This document shows positions 7,930-14,393 of a stretch of DNA of 15,011 nucleotides, piece by piece; within the stretch, counting starts at the first letter, position 1; the number at the start of each line of letters is the position of its first letter. The position numbers were made by a program, and so were the translations under genes. The notes beneath the pieces are model-generated. The model made no database searches and had not been told where the DNA came from. It saw only the letters and a program-made list of their open reading frames with translations. The stretch covers positions 1-15,011 of the forward strand of contig CAMDZX010000032.1 in NCBI GenBank assembly GCA_945910925.1. Reading direction: 5' to 3'. The DNA is from an uncultured bacterium (GTDB lineage Bacteria > Cyanobacteriota > Vampirovibrionia > Gastranaerophilales > Gastranaerophilaceae).

Positions 7930-8695
7930 ATGTCAAATAAAGTTTCTAAAATTTATAGTGATATAGGTGAGTTACTTAATGTTGCCAGAGCTAGAGCTTA
8001 TCATTCTGTTAATTCCATTATGGTTGAAACTTATTGGAAAATTGGACAACGAATTGTTGAAGAAGAACAAGGTGGTGCAGCTCGTGCTGAATACGGAACA
8101 AAGCTTATTGAAAACTTGTCTAAATACCTTACGGATACTTTTGGTAAAGGTTTTTCTGAAGCTAATTTGAAGAACATGCGACAATTCTATGTTACCTATC
8201 CTGAATTCGACAGACAGTGTCTGGCAAATGTAAGTTGGTCAAATATTGCCAGAATTTTACGCATAGATAATGCCGGTGAACGTGATTATTATTTAAGAGA
8301 AGCAGCAACACAAAATTGGTCATACAGGTAACTTGAGCGCAACATAAAAAGTGGTTATTATCATAGACTTTTGTCTACTCAAGAAGCACCAAATGATATT
8401 GGAAAATGTTTGCCAGCAATAATTGAAACTAAAGAATTTGTAAAAGATCCATATGTACTTGAATTTCTTGATTTGCCTGAAAACATTGAGGGAAAAGAAA
8501 GTGTTTTAGAAACTGCTTTAATAAATAATTTACAAAAATTTCTGCTTGAACTTGGCAAAGGATTCAGTTTGGTTGCTCGTCAATTCAGAATTAGTACCGA
8601 AACAGACCATTTTTATGCAGATTTGGTTTTCTACAATTACATCTTAAAAATGTTTTGTTGTAATAGATGTAAAAACTACAAAGCTAACCAATTAA
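7930..8695 (+). pseudogene. broken DUF1016 / YhcG-family PD-(D/E)XK nuclease gene
   Basis: The first 133 codons encode a typical DUF1016 N-terminal domain: VETYWKIGQRIVEEEQ, then AEYG, FGKGFSEANLKNMRQFY and WSN. A TAA at 8329-8331 falls inside the conserved W-S-Y-R-x-L-E-R-N-I stretch; the same frame then continues with LERNIKSGYYHRLL, so this is a single nonsense change, probably from GAA or CAA. A second lesion is an extra A in the A-run 8646-8650. Shifting frame there restores CFVVIDVKTTKLTN, the nuclease D-x-K strand of the family. Homology then stops at about 8690, so roughly 100 C-terminal residues are gone and integrase sequence follows directly. Intact members are probable nucleases near restriction or defence loci. 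The DUF1016 identity and the broken state are both clear; readthrough or recoding is unlikely given several independent lesions. Confidence 0.85.
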
Positions 8696-8696
8696 G

Positions 8697-9072
8697 AATG
8701 TTGTATGGGGAAAATGGCATAATGAAAACTTTGTATTTGTTCAAGAAACAGGAAAACCTATGCACCCTGACAGCTTAACTAATTATTGCTATAAATTTAG
8801 AAAAAATATAATGCAATAATTGCAGAAAAAAACAAAGAATTACCACAAGATAAGCAAATAAGACTCTTTCCACGCATTAATCCACATTCTTATAGGCATT
8901 CACAAGCTAGTTTATTGTTTTTTAGTGGTAAACAATCACTATAAGCAAAAGACTAGGACACGCAAAGGTCAGTACTACAACAGATATTTATAGTCATTTG
9001 ATACAAAAAGCTGATGTAGAGGCTTCCGATACACTTGCAGATATGTTTTTAAGAAAAGAAAAAATAAATTAA
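8697..9072 (+). pseudogene. C-terminal remnant of a tyrosine recombinase (phage-type integrase)
   Basis: Three frames stitched together give the end of an integrase catalytic domain. The first (8697-8819) reads ENFVFVQETGKPMHPDSLTN. The second (from 8813) reads LFPRINPHSYRHSQASLL, containing the H-x-x-R box. The third (8932-9072) reads SKRLGHAKVSTTTDIYSHL, containing the L-G-H box and the nucleophilic Tyr, then a charged tail and TAA. Frame breaks therefore lie near 8808-8816 and 8920-8932. The arm-binding and core-binding domains and the first catalytic Arg are missing, so no active recombinase can be made. It abuts the broken DUF1016 gene on one side and lies 85 nt from the 3' end of tRNA-Asn on the other, the usual position of an integrase next to its tRNA target. 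Confidence 0.85.
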
Positions 9073-9114
9073 GTTGAATTATAGTTGAATTATTTAACAA
9101 AATTTACTCTATAA

Positions 9115-9145
9115 ATAAAAAAATAAGTAAGGCTGGAAACCTTAC
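9115..9145 (-). terminator. rho-independent terminator of tRNA-Asn
   Basis: On the minus strand GTAAGG (9145-9140), a 7-nt loop and CCTTAC (9132-9127) form a perfect 6-bp stem followed by a T-rich tract (TTATTTTTTTATTT). It starts 11 nt after the tRNA 3' end. Confidence 0.75.
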
Positions 9146-9156
9146 CAAATAAAATA

Positions 9157-9228
9157 CTCCCCAGGTTGGGCTCGAACCAACAACCTACCGGTTAACAGCC
9201 GGTTGCTCCACCATTGAGCTACTGAGGA
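9157..9228 (-). tRNA. tRNA-Asn (anticodon GTT)
   Basis: This is a 72-nt cloverleaf read on the minus strand. The acceptor TCCTCAG pairs with CTGGGGA (one G-U) and the discriminator is G. The D arm is GCTC/GAGC. The anticodon stem is ACCGG/CCGGT with loop CTGTTAA, giving anticodon GTT. The T arm is GTTGG TTCGAGC CCAAC. CCA is not encoded. The 3' end faces the integrase remnant. Confidence 0.97.
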
Positions 9229-9276
9229 ATATCTTCAAAACTTGTTATTCAATTGTCACTTCCTCAATGGTGGAGC
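9205..9276. repeat. 14-bp inverted repeat of the tRNA-Asn D-arm region
   Basis: GCTCCACCATTGAG at 9205-9218, inside the tRNA, recurs as its exact reverse complement at 9263-9276. It lies between the two direct repeats and is preceded by TC that mimics the tRNA 5' end (TCCTC). Confidence 0.8.
9216..9261. repeat. 46-bp direct repeat, copy 1 (first 13 nt of tRNA-Asn plus its 5' flank)
   Basis: This copy and 9316-9361 are near-identical at an offset of exactly 100 bp. Both begin with GAGCTACTGAGGAATAT and end with GTTATTCAATTGTCACTT, differing at a few positions in the middle. Copy 1 includes nucleotides 1-13 of the tRNA gene. Confidence 0.85.
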
Positions 9277-9315
9277 TTGCTCCAAAATTTGAACTTGCTC
9301 GCCCTGCTCGCTAGG

Positions 9316-9361
9316 GAGCTACTGAGGAATATTTTTAAAAACTGTTATTCAATTGTCACTT
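9316..9361. repeat. 46-bp direct repeat, copy 2 (upstream duplicate)
   Basis: This is the second copy of the tRNA-Asn 5' end and leader. A third, shorter match, ACTGAGGA, lies at 9368-9375. This copy is not followed by a complete cloverleaf on its minus-strand 3' side, so it is a remnant rather than a second tRNA gene. Confidence 0.8.
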
Positions 9362-9390
9362 ACCCCGACTGAGGAGTAACACCTTGTAAT

Positions 9391-9421
9391 ATTATAGTAA
9401 CAAATAATTTTTTTTTGTAAA
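9391..9421 (-). promoter_or_regulatory. likely promoter of tRNA-Asn
   Basis: On the minus strand TTTACA (9421-9416) and a perfect TATAAT (9396-9391) are separated by 19 nt; reading the -35 as TTACAA gives 18 nt. Start would be near 9384, leaving a leader of about 155 nt that carries the duplicated tRNA pieces. The spacer is longer than ideal. Confidence 0.5.
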
Positions 9422-9448
9422 GCAGAAATTTTTCTGTTTATCAAATAT

Positions 9449-9477
9449 TTGACTTGATGCTTATTTTAAGGTATTTT
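9449..9477 (+). promoter_or_regulatory. likely promoter of the yidC-queA-MATE operon
   Basis: TTGACT at 9449-9454 and TATTTT at 9472-9477 have a 17-nt spacer. The ATG of yidC is 68 nt downstream of the -10 element. No riboswitch-like fold was recognised in the leader. Confidence 0.5.
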
Positions 9478-9544
9478 TAACATAGCCGAAATGACAAAGA
9501 AACTTGTCTTGGCATGTATAGACTTTTAACACAGGGATGAGAGT

Positions 9545-10627
9545 ATGGATTTTGTTACATTAACTATTAAACTTTTAAAAATATTATCAGGAGCAACAGG
9601 CAGTTACGGTTTAGGTATTATTTTACTCACCGTAATCGTAAGAATGGCAATGTGGCCGCTCGGGGTTTCTCAACAACGTTCAATGAGAACTATGCAAATG
9701 TTGCAACCTAAAATGAAGGCTATTCAGGAAAGATACAAAAATGACCCGCAAATGATGCAAAAGAAAATGATGGATTTCTACAAAGAACATAAGTTCAATC
9801 CTATGGCGGGTTGTTTTCCGCTTCTTATCCAAATGCCAATTTTTATTCTGTTGTATTCGTCTTTAATGAGTCCACAGTTTATACAAATGGCAGGTCAAGC
9901 ACCGTTTTTGTTCATCAGGAGTCTTGACTCAACACTAAAAACAAATGCAGGAATCTCTAATGACGGAGTAATGGGTGCATCCGCATACGCTACTTTCATC
10001 ACAGGAAAAACCGCAAATGTTTATCTTAAAACCGAAAAACTTAACAATATTAAGATTGATAAACCAAACAAAGCTGTTGTTGTTCAAGGTGAATTGGTTC
10101 CGGGTGAACCTGTTGACCTAAAAGTCAGCCTTGATAGTCTTGATCTGAAATTCAGTCAGCTTGACCAAATCCAAAAAGCTGATATAGATATTACAAACAT
10201 CCAAACAAAAGAAACCGAAAAAATTACATTCGACAGAAAAGATGGTATCTTAACCGCAACAGTTCCGACAAAAGCGGTTAAAACAAATCTGCATTTTGAT
10301 GTATTATTGCTGATTGTATTCTTTGGGTTAACCATGATTGCCGCTCAAAAGGCAATGATGGCTATGAATAAAAACCAAGAGCTTGACCCAAGTCAGGCAG
10401 CTATGCAAAAATCAATGAACATGTTCATGCCGATTATGTTATGCGGTACTTTCGTATTCATTCCGATTCCTGCCGGAGTATTGCTATATTTAATTTCAAG
10501 CAATATTGTTCAGGTGCTTCAAACTATTGTTATCAACAAACAACTTGAAGCAGAGGATGAAAAGAAAAAATCCCATGTATCAGATGAAGAAGTAGCTGAT
10601 GCTAAACAAATAAAGGCGAAAGAATAA
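9545..10627 (+). CDS. yidC: membrane protein insertase YidC/Oxa1/Alb3
   Basis: Inserts membrane proteins into the inner membrane, alone or with SecYEG. The 360-residue protein shows the five-helix YidC core. TM1 is at ~20-39 with the groove arginine R33 in IVRMAMWPL. A charged cytoplasmic helical hairpin spans ~45-85. TM2 is at ~90-108 (GCFPLLIQMPIFILLYSS), TM3 at ~251-268, TM4 at ~292-306 and TM5 at ~308-328. A basic/acidic tail follows. Like Gram-positive and Alb3 forms, it lacks the large N-terminal periplasmic domain of E. coli YidC. Unusually, the TM2-TM3 loop is long (~115-250) and its second half looks beta-rich. AGGGATGAG precedes the ATG. The stop TAA shares its last A with the ATG of queA, indicating translational coupling. 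Confidence 0.95.
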   Translation: MDFVTLTIKLLKILSGATGSYGLGIILLTVIVRMAMWPLGVSQQRSMRTMQMLQPKMKAIQERYKNDPQMMQKKMMDFYKEHKFNPMAGCFPLLIQMPIFILLYSSLMSPQFIQMAGQAPFLFIRSLDSTLKTNAGISNDGVMGASAYATFITGKTANVYLKTEKLNNIKIDKPNKAVVVQGELVPGEPVDLKVSLDSLDLKFSQLDQIQKADIDITNIQTKETEKITFDRKDGILTATVPTKAVKTNLHFDVLLLIVFFGLTMIAAQKAMMAMNKNQELDPSQAAMQKSMNMFMPIMLCGTFVFIPIPAGVLLYLISSNIVQVLQTIVINKQLEAEDEKKKSHVSDEEVADAKQIKAKE

Positions 10628-11682
10628 TGCTTGTATCAGAGTTTGATTATGAGCTTCCCGAAGAATTGATTGCACAGTACCCTACGGATAAGCGTGATTA
10701 TTCCAAGATGCTTGTAATCAACCCTCAAGAACATACAACTGAGCATGCTCATTTTTTCAATATCGTAGATTTTCTTGATGAAAATTGTGTACTTATTCTC
10801 AACAATACCAAAGTCATTCCGGCACGACTCTACGGAACAAAAGATACCGGTGCAAAAATAGAAGTTTTTCTCCTTAAAGAATCTACACCTAAACATTGGG
10901 AAGTTTTAATAAGACCGTCTAAAAGAGTCAAGCCAGACACAATAATCTCAATATCAGAAGATTTAAAAGTAAGAGTCATATCGGAGCTTGAAGATGCAGG
11001 GAAATGGCTTGTAGAACTTTTATATGAGGGAGATTTGTATCATATTCTGGATAAAGTAGGAAATGTTCCTTTACCGCCTTATATCGAGCGTAAGATGACG
11101 TCTGATGAGCTTAAAGCACTTGATTATGACAGATATCAAACTGTTTATGCAAAAAAAGAAGGCTCGGTAGCCGCACCAACAGCAGGGTTACACTTCACAC
11201 CCGAGATTTTACAAAAATTACAAGATAAAGGCGTACAAATAGGATACGTTACACTAAATGTGGGACTTGGTACATTCAGACCCGTGAAATGTGATAACGT
11301 TCTTGAGCATAAAATGGATTCGGAAATATACGAAATATCAAAAGAAACTGCAGATTTAATAAATGATGCAAAAGCGACAGGAAAAAAGATTGTTGCCGTA
11401 GGAACAACAACTGTCAGAACTTTAGAATCCGCGTTTAAAGAATACGGGGAAATAAAAGAGTGTAAATCAGCATCAACATTGTTTATTTATCCGCCGTATG
11501 AGTTTAAGGTGATTGATGCTCTTATTACAAACTTTCACCTTCCAAAATCAACACTCTTAATGCTCGTTTCCGCATTGGCAGGTAAGGAGTTTATTTTCGA
11601 TGCTTATAAAACAGCAATAGAGAACAAATACCGTTTTTACAGTTATGGAGATTGTATGTTTATTAGGAATAAGGCATGCTGA
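10627..11682 (+). CDS. queA: S-adenosylmethionine:tRNA ribosyltransferase-isomerase QueA
   Basis: Transfers and isomerises the ribosyl moiety of SAM onto 7-aminomethyl-7-deazaguanine at tRNA position 34, giving epoxyqueuosine in tRNAs with GUN anticodons (Tyr, His, Asp, Asn; tRNA-Asn GTT is encoded just upstream on the other strand). Family signatures are complete: ELIAQYP at 13-19 with D-Y-S-K-M, LNNTKVIPARLYG at 58-70, SVAAPTAGLHFT at 180-191, VTLNVGLGTFRPV at 208-220, HKMDSE at 228-233, VGTTTVRTLES at 258-268, and the C-terminal ALITNFHLPKSTLLMLV at 298-314. The length (351 residues) is normal. It overlaps yidC by 1 nt and the MATE gene by 7 nt. Confidence 0.97.
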   Translation: MLVSEFDYELPEELIAQYPTDKRDYSKMLVINPQEHTTEHAHFFNIVDFLDENCVLILNNTKVIPARLYGTKDTGAKIEVFLLKESTPKHWEVLIRPSKRVKPDTIISISEDLKVRVISELEDAGKWLVELLYEGDLYHILDKVGNVPLPPYIERKMTSDELKALDYDRYQTVYAKKEGSVAAPTAGLHFTPEILQKLQDKGVQIGYVTLNVGLGTFRPVKCDNVLEHKMDSEIYEISKETADLINDAKATGKKIVAVGTTTVRTLESAFKEYGEIKECKSASTLFIYPPYEFKVIDALITNFHLPKSTLLMLVSALAGKEFIFDAYKTAIENKYRFYSYGDCMFIRNKAC

Positions 11683-12992
11683 TAGACAGGAAATATATAT
11701 CAGAATTAATAAAACTTGCGTTACCGATATTCATGGGGAATATCGGTATAATTCTGATTAATGCGGGGGACTGTTTTGTTGCAGGCAGGTATTCAACACA
11801 GACTCTCGCGGCAATCTCAATTGCAACTGCAATACACGCAACGGTTTCAATGCTTGGTGTCGGGCTTTTATTGAGTGTTTCTCCTCTCCTTGCCAATATT
11901 AGAGGAGCAGGCTGCAAAGCAAAGAAATATTTTTATCCGACATTAAAATTTGCATTGTTTACTTCATTTATGCTTTTAGCGTTAACTTTAGGGTATATTC
12001 CGCTTCTTAAGTATGTAGGATATACTCCTGAATTAGTATTGGAAGTTCAAAAATATACTTATATAATTGCATTTTCATCATTTGGGATGATTTTACATGT
12101 TGCTCTTAAAGAATTTTTACAAGCGTACGAGATTGTATTTTTACCGAATCTTGTAATGTTGATATCAGTTATATGTAATATTATCCTAAATTTCATTCTA
12201 ACATTCGGCATGTTTGGACTTCCTCAAATGGGAGTTGAAGGATTGGCAACAGCAACACTTATTGCAAGAACGGGGTGCGGGTTCTTTTTGCTCGGGTATT
12301 GCCTTTATAAATTTAAATTCGAAAACTTCTGTGACACAAAGTATTACAAACAAATTGTAAAAATTGGCTTCCCGATATCAATGGCAATTGTAATAGAATT
12401 TTTATCATTTAATTCTATGGCAATCCTCTTAGGTAGAATTTCTGCAATATATGCCGCAGCTCAAAATATTATCATGACTCTTGCAAATATGTCGTTTATG
12501 TTTCCTCTGGCGCTTTCTAATGCTATTGCAGTAAAAGTCGGATTTTCTAATGGTGCAAGGAATTATAGTGAATTGATTTCGTATATAAAAAATGGGATTG
12601 CAATTACGGTAGGATTCATGTGTATGGCAAGTTTATTTTTTGCAACCTGTTCAAGGTATCTTGCGGGAATATTTACCACAGATTTAGATTTAATTAATGT
12701 TATTGTTCCTGTTATGTATATAGTTGCCGCATTTCAAATAAGTGATGGATTACAGGTAGCAATAGGCGGAGTGTTTAAAGGTGTAAAACGTACTAAAATA
12801 GTTATGTACTCTAATCTTATTGCATATTTATTAATAGGGGTTACCTCAGGATATTATTGCGCAACTCATTTCAAACATCACCTGTTTGCGTTTTGGGCGG
12901 CTTTTTCATCTTCTTCGTTCCTGTTAACAGCGATTCTTATAATATGTCTTAAAAATATGTTAAAAAAGATGAAAAAAGAATTTTCTACATAA
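11676..12992 (+). CDS. MATE family efflux transporter
   Basis: A 438-residue polytopic inner-membrane protein with about 12 hydrophobic helices and no signal peptide. The N-terminal helix pair LIKLALPIFMGN ... INAGDCFVAGRYS matches the MATE/NorM pattern of a Pro in TM1 and a D-x-x-x-x-G element in the next helix. The second half repeats the fold from about residue 227 (VKIGFPISMAIVIEF). MATE proteins expel cationic drugs, dyes or metabolites using a Na+ or H+ gradient; the substrate cannot be predicted here. The ATG lies inside the end of queA, with AGGA at 11665-11668 seven nt upstream, so expression is probably coupled to yidC-queA. A basic Lys-rich C-terminus ends the protein. Confidence 0.9.
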   Translation: MLIDRKYISELIKLALPIFMGNIGIILINAGDCFVAGRYSTQTLAAISIATAIHATVSMLGVGLLLSVSPLLANIRGAGCKAKKYFYPTLKFALFTSFMLLALTLGYIPLLKYVGYTPELVLEVQKYTYIIAFSSFGMILHVALKEFLQAYEIVFLPNLVMLISVICNIILNFILTFGMFGLPQMGVEGLATATLIARTGCGFFLLGYCLYKFKFENFCDTKYYKQIVKIGFPISMAIVIEFLSFNSMAILLGRISAIYAAAQNIIMTLANMSFMFPLALSNAIAVKVGFSNGARNYSELISYIKNGIAITVGFMCMASLFFATCSRYLAGIFTTDLDLINVIVPVMYIVAAFQISDGLQVAIGGVFKGVKRTKIVMYSNLIAYLLIGVTSGYYCATHFKHHLFAFWAAFSSSSFLLTAILIICLKNMLKKMKKEFST

Positions 12993-13001
12993 AATAAAAA
13001 A

Positions 13002-13025
13002 GGCGGAACAAATAAATGTTCCGCC
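13002..13025 (-). terminator. rho-independent terminator of the HU gene, in the convergent MATE/HU gap
   Basis: GGCGGAACA (13002-13010) and TGTTCCGCC (13017-13025) form a perfect 9-bp stem with a 6-nt loop. Read on the minus strand it is followed by TTTTTTATTTTA, a good U-tract. On the plus strand the following sequence is CAAAAATTG, so it serves the MATE operon poorly, if at all. Confidence 0.85.
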
Positions 13026-13046
13026 CAAAAATTGTTTAAGAATTAA

Positions 13047-13319
13047 TTACTTAACTAATTCTTTGAATTTTTTACCGGCAGAGAATGCAGGAACTGTTTT
13101 TGCTGCAATTTTTAATTCTGCACCGGTTTGTGGGTTACGACCTGTTCTAGCTGCTCTCTTACGAGCTTCGAAAGTACCGAAACCAACTAAAGTAACTTTT
13201 TTACCTTTAGAAACTGTTTTTTCAATAACTTCTAAAGTAGCAGATAAAACGTCTGAAGCTGCTTTTTGTGATACGCCAGATTTCTTAGCAATTTCCTTTA
13301 CTAATTCTTCTTTGTTCAT
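13047..13319 (-). CDS. hup: HU family DNA-binding protein
   Basis: A 90-residue nucleoid protein that binds and bends DNA as a dimer. It starts with MNKEELVKEIAKKSGVS and has the dimer-core GFGTF segment at 47-51. The DNA-binding arm consists of ARKRAARTGRNPQTG (52-66) followed by AAKTVPAFSAGKKFK, with the conserved arm-tip R-N-P-x-T-G and the intercalating-type Pro. Length and motifs are canonical for HU rather than IHF. AAGGAG (13331-13326) precedes the start by 6 nt. It is monocistronic, flanked by its own promoter and terminator, as expected for a highly expressed gene. Confidence 0.97.
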   Translation of the reverse strand: MNKEELVKEIAKKSGVSQKAASDVLSATLEVIEKTVSKGKKVTLVGFGTFEARKRAARTGRNPQTGAELKIAAKTVPAFSAGKKFKELVK

Positions 13320-13383
13320 ATTGTTCTCCTTCTATCTAGTACTCACATGCTCAAATATTGAGATTTAAGCATCGCACTATCCT

Positions 13384-13411
13384 ATTATACACATTATGCA
13401 AGATATTGCAA
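13384..13411 (-). promoter_or_regulatory. promoter of the HU gene
   Basis: On the minus strand TTGCAA (13411-13406), a 16-nt spacer ending in TGTG, and TATAAT (13389-13384) form a strong sigma-70-like promoter. The leader of roughly 58 nt includes an 8-bp hairpin (13370-13363 with 13356-13349, one G-U pair), possibly stabilising the mRNA. Confidence 0.7.
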
Positions 13412-13479
13412 GAGGTTAACATATTGAAACATAATAAAAACGGGGGTATCGGGCATAATTTTTAAATATATATTAATAT

Positions 13480-14355
13480 TTATTTATAAATTTCAGGATT
13501 TAATCGAGCAAAATGCGCACCTGTATAGAAATATGCAAGTATCTGATATGCGTTATAGCCCATATCCGCAAGGTTTTTAGCTCCATACTGAGTCATGCCC
13601 ACACCATGTCCTCTAACGCCTGTATCATCATCAAAAGATTTTACTGATTGTAAATACGGAATATCGTTTCCCCAAGCTTCAAGTGCAGATTTTGTCTGAC
13701 CTCCCGCAGATGCAGAGTACATTGTAGATATTATTTTATTATCATACGTTAGAACTAAACCTTTAGTATCTTCGACCGCCTGATTTGAGGTCTTTGTTTC
13801 TGCAAGTATACCGTTATAAACCTGATCTTGTGTCGTATCTGCCAAATCATATCCTTGAGAAGCATGTTTGCCCAGATTGGCAATAGCATAGCTCCTGACT
13901 GCAATTGCTTGAGCCTTTATGGCTTCAATATTCCATGATGACGGCATTTCAGCAGGTGTTACACCTTTTACATAGTCCTCTATTCCCACATCGTTTATAA
14001 CCGTAAGATTTCCGTCGTTATTTATTAAATGGATAGTACCCTTATACCATTTTTGCTTTACACATATACAAGAATTAGGATTAAATGTTCTAATTGTGAT
14101 TTTATCTACATCTATCTTTGTTTTATCGCTATCCTCAGTTCTTATTTCAAAATGATTTTTTTTAACTTTTATCTCGTATGTAGTAAGTTTAGAAATAGGA
14201 ATAATCTGATGACTTGTCATTGTATCGACGATTTGTCCTTCTGTTGCCGTACCTACATAAACCTTATCATCATTAATACTCAAGCCTATTTTTATAGCAA
14301 AAGCAGGCTGAATAAAAAATATCATGGCGAATAATAAGAATATAATATTTCTCAT
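13480..14355 (-). CDS. secreted SpoIID/LytB-domain protein (probable peptidoglycan lytic transglycosylase)
   Basis: A 291-residue exported protein with a signal peptide: basic M-R-N, a hydrophobic core at 4-16, and probable cleavage after AFA at 18-20. The SpoIID domain is visible as GIEDYVKGVTPAEMPSSW at 124-141, whose Glu136 corresponds to the catalytic acid of SpoIID. It continues with EAIKAQAIAVRSYAI at 144-158, TTQDQVYNG at 174-182, YSASAGGQT at 213-221 and GHGVGMTQYGA at 249-259. The family cleaves denuded glycan strands in the cell envelope. The stretch between YLQSV and GHGVGM is only about ten residues, shorter than in sporulation-type members. No clear ribosome binding site precedes the ATG, but the start is fixed by the signal peptide. 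It lies 38 nt after the M16 gene on the same strand. A role outside sporulation is likely, since nothing here indicates a spore former. Confidence 0.88.
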   Translation of the reverse strand: MRNIIFLLFAMIFFIQPAFAIKIGLSINDDKVYVGTATEGQIVDTMTSHQIIPISKLTTYEIKVKKNHFEIRTEDSDKTKIDVDKITIRTFNPNSCICVKQKWYKGTIHLINNDGNLTVINDVGIEDYVKGVTPAEMPSSWNIEAIKAQAIAVRSYAIANLGKHASQGYDLADTTQDQVYNGILAETKTSNQAVEDTKGLVLTYDNKIISTMYSASAGGQTKSALEAWGNDIPYLQSVKSFDDDTGVRGHGVGMTQYGAKNLADMGYNAYQILAYFYTGAHFARLNPEIYK

Positions 14356-14393
14356 AATATTATTTTAAATATGATTAGATTTAGAAAAAAGGA

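Noticed and set aside
8329..8331. In-frame TAA in the DUF1016 gene as a recoding or readthrough site
   Set aside because: The same gene also has a one-base insertion in an A-run and a lost C-terminus, and the adjoining integrase has two more frame breaks. Simple decay explains all of it.
9157..9180. att site formed by the tRNA-Asn 3' end
   Set aside because: I found no second copy of this sequence on either strand of the window, so the integration model has no visible far border.
9216..9376. CRISPR-like repeat array
   Set aside because: There are only two 46-bp copies plus one 8-bp match, the repeat contains part of a tRNA gene, and there are no uniform spacers or cas genes.
13002..13025. 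Bidirectional terminator serving the MATE operon
   Set aside because: On the plus strand the stem is followed by CAAAAATTG rather than a T-run, so only the minus-strand (HU) terminator is supported.
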